This document shows, piece after piece, positions 1 through 6,422 of a DNA stretch of 19,972 nucleotides. Position numbers and translations under genes: made by a program. A model generated the notes under the pieces. It worked only from the letters and a program-made list of their open reading frames with translations, had not been told where the DNA came from and did no database searches. Source of the DNA: Alphaproteobacteria bacterium. GTDB taxonomy: Bacteria; Pseudomonadota; Alphaproteobacteria; Rhodobacterales; Rhodobacteraceae. The stretch spans positions 1 through 19,972 of the forward strand of contig RFIR01000456.1 in the NCBI GenBank assembly GCA_003695135.1, read 5' to 3'. Each line of letters begins with the position of its first letter. Positions within the stretch are counted from its first letter, which is position 1.

Positions 1-1
1 G

Positions 2-484
2 GCGGCAACCGGCCCGGCGGTGCGCACCGGCACGCTGCTGCCCGGCGAGACCGAGATCGAGGAAACCCGCGGCAGCTGGCGCTGGCAGGCAACGCCCGCC
101 GGGCCGGGCACGACACCGCCCGTGACGGCGCCGGCAGGGGCCGCACCCGCCGAGGCGGCGCCGGCCGGGCCGGCCCCATCGGCCGATGAGCCGGAGGCCG
201 CCAAGCCGCCGACCCTGAGCGCGCCGCGCGACGGCAAGCCGGACAACCTCAAGGAAATCAAGGGCGTCGGCCCGAAACTCGAGGCCCTGCTCAACCGTCT
301 GGGCTTTTATCATTTCGACCAGATTGCGGCCTGGAGCGAGGCCGAGATCGAATGGGTCGATGCGCATCTGGAAGGCTTCAGGGGCCGCATCCGCCGCGAT
401 GACTGGATCGCGCAGGCAAAGATCCTCGCCCAGGGCGGCAAGACGGAGTTTTCCGACAGGGTCAAGAAGGGCGGTGTCTACTGA
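2..484 (+). CDS. nuoE: NADH-quinone oxidoreductase subunit E (NuoE), C-terminal part, 5' end outside window
   Basis: The frame is open from the left edge, leaving 160 visible residues; the thioredoxin-like [2Fe-2S] domain of NuoE lies upstream and is not seen. The visible part begins with a segment reading VRTGTLLPGE, continues through a Pro/Ala-rich linker of roughly 40 residues, and ends in a compact domain starting near DNLKEIKGVGPKLEALLNRL. The GVGPKL motif is helix-hairpin-helix-like. I recognise this tail as the extension carried by NuoE of Rhodobacter relatives; the standard NuoE of other bacteria lacks it. NuoE works with NuoF and NuoG in the peripheral arm, where NADH is oxidised. 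Position directly ahead of nuoF supports the call. A free-standing HhH protein is the alternative, but the frame stays open to the edge. The role of the tail is unknown. Confidence 0.85.
   Translation, partial: AATGPAVRTGTLLPGETEIEETRGSWRWQATPAGPGTTPPVTAPAGAAPAEAAPAGPAPSADEPEAAKPPTLSAPRDGKPDNLKEIKGVGPKLEALLNRLGFYHFDQIAAWSEAEIEWVDAHLEGFRGRIRRDDWIAQAKILAQGGKTEFSDRVKKGGVY
464..471 (+). promoter_or_regulatory. Ribosome binding site that supports a CTG start at 481
   Basis: AAGAAGGG lies inside the last codons of nuoE, about 10 bases before the CTG at 481. It is the only good Shine-Dalgarno-like sequence near the head of the following small frame and is the main argument for the start chosen there. 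Confidence 0.5.
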
Positions 485-726
485 GCGCGACGCGAAACAA
501 CCGGGCCGATCGCAACCGCGACGCGCTGCGGGCGCAGACGCGTCTGGCGGCCGTGGTCGTCGTGGTGACCATGCCGCTGTGGCTGCTGGCGGGCTGGCTG
601 GGCGGTGCGCTCGGTCTGCCGCCCAGCTTTGCCTTCCTGTTCGATCTCGTCGCGCTCGCCGCGTTTCTGTGGGCGATCATCGTGCTGCTTCGGGTCTGGC
701 GCGCCACCCGTGAAGACAAGGACTGA
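481..726 (+). CDS. Small two-helix membrane protein between nuoE and nuoF (DUF5337-like), probable CTG start
   Basis: This 81-residue frame fills the space between nuoE and nuoF and ends 3 bases before nuoF. It has a basic N-terminus (SATRNNRADRNRD) and a first membrane segment around VVVVVTMPLWLLAGWLGG. A short loop (LPPSF) and a second segment, FLFDLVALAAFLWAIIVLL, lead to a charged tail. That pattern matches the small protein annotated as DUF5337 at this place in Rhodobacter-type nuo operons; I give the family from memory. No ATG, GTG or TTG occurs in frame between the upstream stop at 400 and a GTG at 553, which is already inside the first helix. CTG at 481 overlaps the nuoE stop (CTGA) and has an AAGAAGGG ribosome site about 10 bases upstream. 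A complex I assembly or accessory role is only inference. Confidence 0.75.
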   Translation: MSATRNNRADRNRDALRAQTRLAAVVVVVTMPLWLLAGWLGGALGLPPSFAFLFDLVALAAFLWAIIVLLRVWRATREDKD

Positions 727-729
727 GCC

Positions 730-2028
730 ATGCTGGCAGACAAGGACCGGATTTTCACCAACCTCTATGGCATGGGCGAACGCGGCCTGGCCGGTGCGCG
801 CCGGCGCGGCCACTGGGACGGTACCGCCGACATCCTCGCCAGGGGGCGCGACTGGATCGTCGATCAGGTCAAGGCCAGCGGGCTGCGCGGCCGCGGCGGG
901 GCGGGCTTTCCCACCGGGCTGAAATGGTCGTTCATGCCCAAGGAAAGCGACGGCCGGCCGGCCTATCTGGTGATCAACGCCGACGAATCAGAGCCCGGCA
1001 CCTGCAAGGACCGCGAGATCATGCGCCACGATCCGCACACGCTGATCGAGGGCGCGCTGATCGCCGGCTTCGCCATGGGGTCCAATACCGGCTACATCTA
1101 CATTCGCGGCGAGTTCATCCGCGAGCGCGAGGTTCTGCAGGCGGCGATCGACGAATGCTATGACGCCGGGCTTCTGGGCAGGAACGCCGCCGGCTCGGGC
1201 TGGGATTTCGACCTCTACCTGCATCACGGCGCCGGCGCCTATATCTGCGGCGAGGAAACCGCGCTCCTGGAAAGCCTGGAGGGCAAGAAGGGCATGCCGC
1301 GGCTGAAGCCGCCCTTCCCGGCGATGGCCGGGGTCTATGGCTGCCCGACCACGGTCAACAATGTCGAATCCATTGCCGTGGTTCCGACCATGCTGCGCCG
1401 CGGGGCGGACTGGTTCGCCTCCTTCGGCCGGCCCAACAACACCGGCACCAAGCTGTTTGCCGTCTCCGGCCACGTCAACAACCCCTGCGTGGTCGAGGAG
1501 GCGATGTCGATCCCGTTCGACGAGTTGATCGAACGCCATTGCGGCGGCATTCGCGGCGGCTGGGACAACCTCAAGGCGGTGATCCCCGGCGGATCCTCGG
1601 TGCCCTGCCTGCCGGCCAGCGTCATGCGCCACGATGCGCTGATGGATTTCGACTGGCTGCGCGACCAGCGCTCGGGCCTCGGCACCGCCGCGGTGATCGT
1701 GATGGATCAATCCACCGACATCATCAAGGCGATCTGGCGGCTTTCGGCCTTCTACAAGCACGAATCCTGCGGCCAGTGCACGCCCTGCCGCGAGGGCACC
1801 GGCTGGATGATGCGGGTGATGGAGCGGCTGGTCACCGGCGATGCCGAGATCGAGGAGATCGACATGCTGCTCGATGTCTCCAAACAGGTCGAGGGTCATA
1901 CCATCTGCGCGCTTGGCGATGCCGCGGCCTGGCCGATCCAGGGCCTGATCCGGCATTTCCGCGACGAGATCGAGGACCGGATCAAGGCACGCAAGACCGG
2001 CCGCGTGACGGCGGTCGCGGCGGAGTAG
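730..2028 (+). CDS. nuoF: NADH-quinone oxidoreductase subunit F (NuoF), NADH/FMN-binding
   Basis: NuoF is the 51-kDa-type subunit that oxidises NADH, passes electrons to FMN and then to the N3 [4Fe-4S] cluster. The 432-residue length is normal. The glycine-rich nucleotide/FMN region is GLRGRGGAGFPTGLKW near residues 54-70, and GEETALLESLEGKKG lies further in. The cluster ligands are visible as CGQCTPC (Cys347, Cys350, Cys353) and Cys393 in HTICALGD. The ATG start lies 3 bases after the preceding small membrane protein gene, so translation is probably coupled. No frame break or missing ligand was found. The next gene, nuoG, is separated by an unusually long 446-base gap. Confidence 0.97.
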   Translation: MLADKDRIFTNLYGMGERGLAGARRRGHWDGTADILARGRDWIVDQVKASGLRGRGGAGFPTGLKWSFMPKESDGRPAYLVINADESEPGTCKDREIMRHDPHTLIEGALIAGFAMGSNTGYIYIRGEFIREREVLQAAIDECYDAGLLGRNAAGSGWDFDLYLHHGAGAYICGEETALLESLEGKKGMPRLKPPFPAMAGVYGCPTTVNNVESIAVVPTMLRRGADWFASFGRPNNTGTKLFAVSGHVNNPCVVEEAMSIPFDELIERHCGGIRGGWDNLKAVIPGGSSVPCLPASVMRHDALMDFDWLRDQRSGLGTAAVIVMDQSTDIIKAIWRLSAFYKHESCGQCTPCREGTGWMMRVMERLVTGDAEIEEIDMLLDVSKQVEGHTICALGDAAAWPIQGLIRHFRDEIEDRIKARKTGRVTAVAAE

Positions 2029-2260
2029 GACAGCTTCTCGTGACATCGGATCGCCCGGGTTGCGGCAGCGCTTTCGCATGGGCAGCATGTCCGGTTATCC
2101 GTTCCGGCGGCACCTGCGGGCCGAATCTTCCCCGATGGGCCGGGTCGGGCTTCAACGGCCGCGTTCCTGCACTCCCCGCCGGGCTTTGCCGGATAGGTCA
2201 AAAAACCGCGAGCGCTCCCGCAATACCGGTCTTTTCGCAGGTGCGAGCATGGCGTAAGAA

Positions 2261-2363
2261 GGTCCGCAATCGCGTATGGGGCCAGCCGGGCCGGATCCGG
2301 CAGCGTCCCGGCCCCGGGCAAGCGGAACACAGCCGAGCCGGTCGCGGCCGGGCATTGCGGACC
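2261..2363. repeat. Nested inverted repeats, possible ~103-base stem-loop
   Basis: The outer 10-base arms GGTCCGCAAT and ATTGCGGACC are perfect complements. The middle 6-base arms (2278-2283 and 2310-2315) and the 12-base palindrome at 2290-2301 are almost concentric with each other. The right outer arm also takes part in the competing palindrome CGGACCGGTCCG (2358-2369), so two alternative folds are possible. Confidence 0.55.
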
Positions 2364-2429
2364 GGTCCGATGCGGGGTAGGTGCCGGAAGGCCGTTCGGA
2401 TATCCCGTTCGGGCTGCACGGCGTGATCG

Positions 2430-2449
2430 GGCGAAGGAAAATCCTCGCC
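2430..2449 (+). promoter_or_regulatory. Small hairpin just upstream of the nuoG ribosome site
   Basis: GGCGA (2430-2434) pairs with TCGCC (2445-2449). Inside it GGA pairs with TCC, with one bulged A and an AAA loop. It ends 11 bases before the AGGAGG site of nuoG and could protect or modulate the 5' end of the nuoG segment of the message. Confidence 0.35.
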
Positions 2450-2460
2450 ATGGCGGGGGC

Positions 2461-2466
2461 AGGAGG
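2461..2466 (+). promoter_or_regulatory. Strong ribosome binding site of nuoG
   Basis: AGGAGG is a full consensus Shine-Dalgarno sequence 8 bases before the ATG at 2475. It indicates independent initiation on nuoG, as expected after such a long gap with no coupling to nuoF. Confidence 0.8.
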
Positions 2467-2474
2467 CAGTCGGG

Positions 2475-4493
2475 ATGAGCGAGCCGCGCAAGATCGTCAT
2501 CGACGGGCGGGAAATCGAGGTCGATCCCGCACTGACGCTGATCCAGGCCTGCGAGCTTGCCGGTATCGAGATCCCGCGCTTTTGCTATCACGAACGCCTT
2601 TCCATCGCCGGCAACTGCCGCATGTGCCTGGTCGAGGTGGTGGGCGGGCCGCCCAAGCCAACCGCCTCCTGCGCCATGCAGGTGCGCGACCTGCGCCCGG
2701 GCCGCAATGGCGAGCCGCCGGAGATCCGGACCGACTCGCCGATGGTCCGCAAGGCGCGCGAGGGGGTGATGGAGTTCCTGCTCATTAATCACCCGCTCGA
2801 CTGCCCGATCTGCGATCAGGGCGGCGAGTGCGACCTGCAGGACCAGGCGATGGCCTATGGTGTGGATTTCTCGCGCTATCGCGAGCCGAAGCGGGCGGTG
2901 GAGGATCTCGATCTCGGCCCGCTGGTCGAGACCCACATGACCCGCTGCATCTCCTGCACGCGCTGCGTGCGCTTCACCACCGAGGTGGCCGGCATCACCC
3001 AGATGGGCCAGACCGGGCGCGGCGAGGATGCCGAGATCACCACCTATCTCGGCCAGACCCTCGAAAGCGAGCTTCAGGGCAACATCATCGACCTCTGCCC
3101 GGTGGGGGCGCTGACCTCGAAACCCTACGCCTTCACCGCCCGGCCCTGGGAGCTGACCAAGACCGAATCGATCGACGTGATGGATGCGCTGGGCTCCAAC
3201 ATCCGCGTGGACACGCGCGGGCGCGAGGTGATGCGCATCCTGCCGCGCAACCATGACGGGGTGAACGAGGAATGGATCGCCGACCGCACCCGCTTCGTCT
3301 GGGACGGGCTGCGCCGTCAACGCCTCGACCGGCCCTATGTCCGCCGGTCGGGCCGGCTGGAACCGGCGAGCTGGGAGGAGGCGTTCCGCGCCTGCGCCGG
3401 CGCGCTGCGCGGCCGGGCGCCGGTGGCGCTGGCCGGCGATCTGGCCCCGGTCGAGGCGATGTTCGCGCTGGGCAGCCTGACCGCCGAGCTGGGCGGCACC
3501 GGCGAATGCCGCACCGACGGCGCGAAGCTGCCCATCGGCAACCGCGCTGCCTATGTCGGCACCGCCCGCATCGAGGACATCGACACGGCCGAGCGCATCC
3601 TGCTGATCGGCACCAATCCGCGCATCGAGGCGCCGGTCTTGAACGCGCGCATCCGCAAGGCCTGGCTGGCCGGGGCCGAGGTGGCGCTGATCGGGCAGGC
3701 GGCCGATCTGACCTATGACACCCATCATGTGGGCACCGATCGCGCCGCCTTGCAGCAGCTTGTCGATGCCGGGCGCATGGAGGATGTGGCCGGCCATTCC
3801 AGCTTGGTGATCGTCGGGCAGGGCGCGCTGGTGGGCGATGACGGTGCGGCGGTGCTGGCCGCCGCCCAGGCGATTGCCGCGGCCAATGACAGCGGGCTTC
3901 TGATCCTGCATACCGCCGCATCGCGGGTGGGCGCGATGGATATCGGCTTCGTGACCGAGGGCGGAATGCCCGCCGCGCTCGACGGGGCGGAGGTGATCTT
4001 CAATCTCGGCGTCGACGAGATCGACCTGCCGGACGGCCCCTTCGTCATCTATCAGGGCAGCCATGGCGATCGCGGCGCGCATCGCGCCGACGTCATCCTG
4101 CCCGGCGCGGCCTATACCGAGGAGCCGGGGCTGTTTGTGAACACCGAGGGCCGGCCGCAGCTGGCCAACCGCGCCGGCTTCCCGCCGGGCGAGGCGCGCG
4201 AGAACTGGGCGATCATCCGGGCGCTCTCGGCCCATCTCGGCCACACCCTGCCCTTCAACAGCCTGATGGAACTGCGCCGGCAGATCTTCGATGCCCATCC
4301 GCATCTGGCCGCAATCGACGAGGTGGCGCGCAACGAAGGCGAGGCGCTGGCGCTTGCACCGCTGGGGTCGGGGGATTTCGCCAGCACCGTCACCGACCAC
4401 TATCTGATCAACCCCATCACCCGCGCCAGCGCGGTGATGGCCGAGCTGTCCCGCCGCGCCAGGGCGCGGGTCACCGCGATGGCGGCGGAGTGA
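2475..4493 (+). CDS. nuoG: NADH-quinone oxidoreductase subunit G (NuoG)
   Basis: NuoG is the large Fe-S subunit of the peripheral arm and carries electrons from NuoF toward NuoB/NuoI. The first ~80 residues form a 2Fe-2S ferredoxin domain with Cys37, Cys48, Cys51 and Cys66 (cluster N1b). Next come His106, Cys110, Cys113 and Cys119 (N5, in HPLDCPICDQGGEC), then Cys158, Cys161, Cys164 and Cys208 (N4). The remaining part, to residue 672, is the molybdopterin-oxidoreductase-like fold, which in this family holds no molybdenum. The length suits the alphaproteobacterial form, which is shorter than the roughly 900-residue E. coli protein and shows no additional N7-type CxxC cluster motif. It has its own strong ribosome site and is 3 bases from nuoH. 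Confidence 0.97.
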   Translation: MSEPRKIVIDGREIEVDPALTLIQACELAGIEIPRFCYHERLSIAGNCRMCLVEVVGGPPKPTASCAMQVRDLRPGRNGEPPEIRTDSPMVRKAREGVMEFLLINHPLDCPICDQGGECDLQDQAMAYGVDFSRYREPKRAVEDLDLGPLVETHMTRCISCTRCVRFTTEVAGITQMGQTGRGEDAEITTYLGQTLESELQGNIIDLCPVGALTSKPYAFTARPWELTKTESIDVMDALGSNIRVDTRGREVMRILPRNHDGVNEEWIADRTRFVWDGLRRQRLDRPYVRRSGRLEPASWEEAFRACAGALRGRAPVALAGDLAPVEAMFALGSLTAELGGTGECRTDGAKLPIGNRAAYVGTARIEDIDTAERILLIGTNPRIEAPVLNARIRKAWLAGAEVALIGQAADLTYDTHHVGTDRAALQQLVDAGRMEDVAGHSSLVIVGQGALVGDDGAAVLAAAQAIAAANDSGLLILHTAASRVGAMDIGFVTEGGMPAALDGAEVIFNLGVDEIDLPDGPFVIYQGSHGDRGAHRADVILPGAAYTEEPGLFVNTEGRPQLANRAGFPPGEARENWAIIRALSAHLGHTLPFNSLMELRRQIFDAHPHLAAIDEVARNEGEALALAPLGSGDFASTVTDHYLINPITRASAVMAELSRRARARVTAMAAE

Positions 4494-4496
4494 TCC

Positions 4497-5525
4497 ATGG
4501 ACTTCTTCGACACCAATTTCGGCATCTTCCTGACCATGCTGGGCCAGATCCTGCTGGTCACCATGATCCTGCTTCTGTCGCTGACCATCCTGATCTGGGT
4601 GGAGCGCAAGACCTTCGGTCTGGTGCAGCTGAGGAAGTCGGTCAATGTGGTGGGGCCGTGGGGCCTGCTGCAGACCTTCGCCGATTTCATCAAGATGGCG
4701 GTGAAGGAGATCATCATTCCCGCCGGGGCCGACAAGGCGGTGTTCCTGCTCGCCCCGCTGATCTCCTTCGTGCTGGTGCTGGTGGCCTGGGCGACGGTGC
4801 CGTTCTATGCCGACGAGGATTCCACCTGGATCATTGCCGACATCAATGTCGGCATCCTCTACATCCTCGCCATCTCGTCGCTGGAGGTCTATGGCGTGAT
4901 CATGGGGGGATGGGCGTCGAACTCGAAATACGCCTTTCTCGGCGCGCTGCGTTCGGCGGCGCAGATGATCTCCTACGAGGTCTCCATCGGCTTCATCATC
5001 GTCGGCGTGCTGCTCTCCACCGGCTCGCTGTCGCTGGTCGATATCGTGATGGCCCAGGACGGGGCCTACGGCTTCTTTTCCTGGTACTGGCTGCCGCATC
5101 TGCCGATGGTGGTGCTGTTCTTCGTCTCGGCCCTGGCCGAGACCAACCGCCCGCCCTTCGACCTGCCCGAGGCCGAAAGCGAGCTGGTGGCGGGATTCCA
5201 GGTCGAATATTCCTCGACCCTGTTCCTGCTCTACATGGTCGGCGAATATGCGGCGATCGTGCTGATGTGCGCGCTGACCACGATCCTGTTCTTCGGTGGC
5301 TGGCTGAGCCCGATCCCCGGCATCCCCGACGGGGTGTTCTGGTTCGTCGCCAAGACGCTGTTCTTCTTCTTCATGTTCTCGATGGTCAAGGCGGTGGTGC
5401 CGCGCTACCGCTATGACCAGCTGATGCGGCTGGGCTGGAAGGTGTTCCTGCCGATGAGCCTGGGCTGGGTGGTGATCGTCGCCGCCTTCGCCCAGTACGG
5501 CGTGCCCGGCTATGCGCGCTGGTGA
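4497..5525 (+). CDS. nuoH: NADH-quinone oxidoreductase subunit H (NuoH)
   Basis: NuoH (ND1-type) is the membrane subunit that links the peripheral arm to the proton-pumping arm and forms much of the quinone-binding cavity. The 342-residue protein has about eight hydrophobic segments. Diagnostic stretches are IWVERKTFGLVQLR near residue 34, the acidic-loop region NRPPFDLPEAESELVAGF and VEYSS near 218-240, and KAVVPRYRYDQLMRLGWK near the C-terminus. The start ATG follows nuoG by 3 bases. In the usual order nuoI follows at once; here a foreign-looking TM2 gene intervenes after 16 bases. Confidence 0.97.
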   Translation: MDFFDTNFGIFLTMLGQILLVTMILLLSLTILIWVERKTFGLVQLRKSVNVVGPWGLLQTFADFIKMAVKEIIIPAGADKAVFLLAPLISFVLVLVAWATVPFYADEDSTWIIADINVGILYILAISSLEVYGVIMGGWASNSKYAFLGALRSAAQMISYEVSIGFIIVGVLLSTGSLSLVDIVMAQDGAYGFFSWYWLPHLPMVVLFFVSALAETNRPPFDLPEAESELVAGFQVEYSSTLFLLYMVGEYAAIVLMCALTTILFFGGWLSPIPGIPDGVFWFVAKTLFFFFMFSMVKAVVPRYRYDQLMRLGWKVFLPMSLGWVVIVAAFAQYGVPGYARW

Positions 5526-5541
5526 ATAAGGAGCGATATCA

Positions 5542-5841
5542 ATGACTAGTACTGAAAAACGAGTTTCATCTGATACTCGAGCTATGATGGAGTTTGAGGC
5601 TCAAAAGAAATCAACCGGGGTCACTTATTTGCTTTGGTTTTTTCTTGGCGGCTTTGGAATACATAGGTTTTATCTCGGGAGTATTGGAGTGGGGGCGGTG
5701 ATGCTCATCTGTACTTTATTAGGCATCTTTCTTTTATTTCCCTTTATTGTGACAGCTGTGATCGGAATATACGACCTTTTCACCATTCCGTCGCAAGTCA
5801 GAACTTATAACCAAAATCTCATCTCCAAGATCGGAGCCTGA
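5542..5841 (+). CDS. TM2-domain membrane protein, AT-rich, inserted between nuoH and nuoI
   Basis: This 99-residue protein has a hydrophilic N-terminus of about 27 residues. Two hydrophobic segments follow: TYLLWFFLGGFGIHRFYLG, whose GFGIHRFYLG is the TM2-domain signature, and a second around VGAVMLICTLLGIFLLFPFIV. The domain ends with GIYDLFTIP. The function of bacterial TM2 proteins is not established. An AAGGAG site lies at 5528-5533, the gene starts 16 bases after nuoH and ends 3 bases before nuoI, so it is set up to be translated within the operon. Its composition is odd: I count 125 G+C in 300 bases (42%), against 39 in the 60 bases at 5401-5460 of nuoH (65%). It uses TTA three times, ATA twice, plus AGA and AGG. 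This suggests recent transfer. No transposase or repeats flank it. Confidence 0.88.
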   Translation: MTSTEKRVSSDTRAMMEFEAQKKSTGVTYLLWFFLGGFGIHRFYLGSIGVGAVMLICTLLGIFLLFPFIVTAVIGIYDLFTIPSQVRTYNQNLISKIGA

Positions 5842-5844
5842 ACC

Positions 5845-6339
5845 ATGACCACGATGGACTGGACCCGCGCCCGCAAGTACTTCCTGCTCGCCGACTTCCT
5901 GCAGGGCTTCCGGCTGGGGCTGAAATACATCTTCAAGCCCAAGGCGACCGTCAACTATCCTTACGAGAAGGGTCCGCTGTCGCCGCGGTTTCGCGGCGAG
6001 CACGCGCTGAGGCGCTATCCCAATGGCGAGGAGCGCTGCATCGCCTGCAAGCTGTGCGAGGCGATCTGTCCGGCCCAGGCCATCACCATCGAGGCCGAGC
6101 CGCGCGATGACGGCAGCCGCCGCACCACGCGCTATGACATCGACATGTCCAAATGCATCTATTGCGGCTTCTGCCAGGAGGCCTGCCCGGTGGATGCCAT
6201 CGTCGAGGGACCCAATTTCGAATTCGCCACCGAGACGCGCGAGGAGCTGATCTACAACAAGGAAAAGCTGCTGGATAACGGCGCGCGCTGGGAGGCGGAG
6301 ATCGCGCGCAATCTGGAACTGGATGCACCCTATCGCTGA
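5845..6339 (+). CDS. nuoI: NADH-quinone oxidoreductase subunit I (NuoI), 2x[4Fe-4S] ferredoxin type
   Basis: NuoI carries clusters N6a and N6b, which pass electrons toward NuoB and quinone. Two ferredoxin motifs are complete: CIACKLCEAICP (Cys65, 68, 71, 75) and CIYCGFCQEACP (Cys104, 107, 110, 114). The N-terminus has the membrane-associating stretch FLQGFRLGLKYIFKPK and the family segment YEKGPLSPRFRGEHALRRYPNG. The 164-residue length is typical of alphaproteobacteria. Its likely ribosome site (GGAG, 5833-5836) lies inside the 3' end of the TM2 gene, so translation of the two is probably coupled. Confidence 0.97.
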   Translation: MTTMDWTRARKYFLLADFLQGFRLGLKYIFKPKATVNYPYEKGPLSPRFRGEHALRRYPNGEERCIACKLCEAICPAQAITIEAEPRDDGSRRTTRYDIDMSKCIYCGFCQEACPVDAIVEGPNFEFATETREELIYNKEKLLDNGARWEAEIARNLELDAPYR

Positions 6340-6371
6340 GGCGCCGGCGCGTTGCCGGGCCGGTGCGTGAG

Positions 6372-6422
6372 ATGAAAGAACCGAAGCGCCGCGAAAGGGC
6401 GGCGGGGAACGGACCGAGATGA
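6372..6422 (+). other. Possible 16-codon leader frame overlapping the nuoJ start
   Basis: An ATG at 6372 opens a 16-residue basic frame (MKEPKRRERAAGNGPR). Its TGA stop at 6420-6422 overlaps the nuoJ ATG as ATGA, the usual arrangement for translational coupling. The ribosome site ahead of it is weak. It may be a leader, the stump of a former gene, or chance. Confidence 0.25.
6387..6404 (+). promoter_or_regulatory. Hairpin upstream of nuoJ
   Basis: CGCCGC (6387-6392) pairs perfectly with GCGGCG (6399-6404) around the loop GAAAGG. The 3' arm abuts the GGGGA at 6404-6408 that probably serves nuoJ as its ribosome site, so folding could limit nuoJ initiation, and ribosomes crossing the short frame at 6372 could open it. 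Confidence 0.4.

Larger units (their letters stand above)
2029..2474. other. 446-base non-coding gap between nuoF and nuoG, rich in dyad symmetry
   Basis: No convincing gene is visible; open stretches in several frames have arginine- and proline-rich shadow-like composition and no clear ribosome site. The gap holds several dyads. A 10-base inverted repeat GGTCCGCAAT (2261-2270) / ATTGCGGACC (2354-2363) encloses GGGGCC (2278-2283) / GGCCCC (2310-2315) and the palindrome GCCGGATCCGGC (2290-2301). CGGACCGGTCCG (2358-2369) is a further perfect palindrome, flanked by GCAT and ATGC. Other genes in this operon are mostly 1-16 bases apart, so the gap is exceptional. It could be a structured RNA, a processing site, a dispersed repeat or the remains of a lost gene; the sequence alone does not decide. 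Confidence 0.7.

Noticed and set aside
2060..2257. Possible 65-residue gene in the nuoF-nuoG gap
   Set aside because: It would need a TTG start with no ribosome site, is Arg/Ser/Pro-rich like the shadow frames, and matches nothing I recognise.
1896..5099. Very long open frame on the - strand opposite nuoF-nuoH
   Set aside because: It is a mirror of GC-rich codon bias: the composition is dominated by Arg, His, Gln, Asp and Gly, no domain is recognisable, and it lies opposite complete, well-identified genes. The same holds for the - strand frames at 6862-9255, 10905-14015 and 17037-19970.
5526..5844. Insertion sequence or gene cassette carrying the TM2 gene
   Set aside because: No transposase, terminal inverted repeats, target duplication or attC-like site could be seen around the gene; only composition points to transfer.
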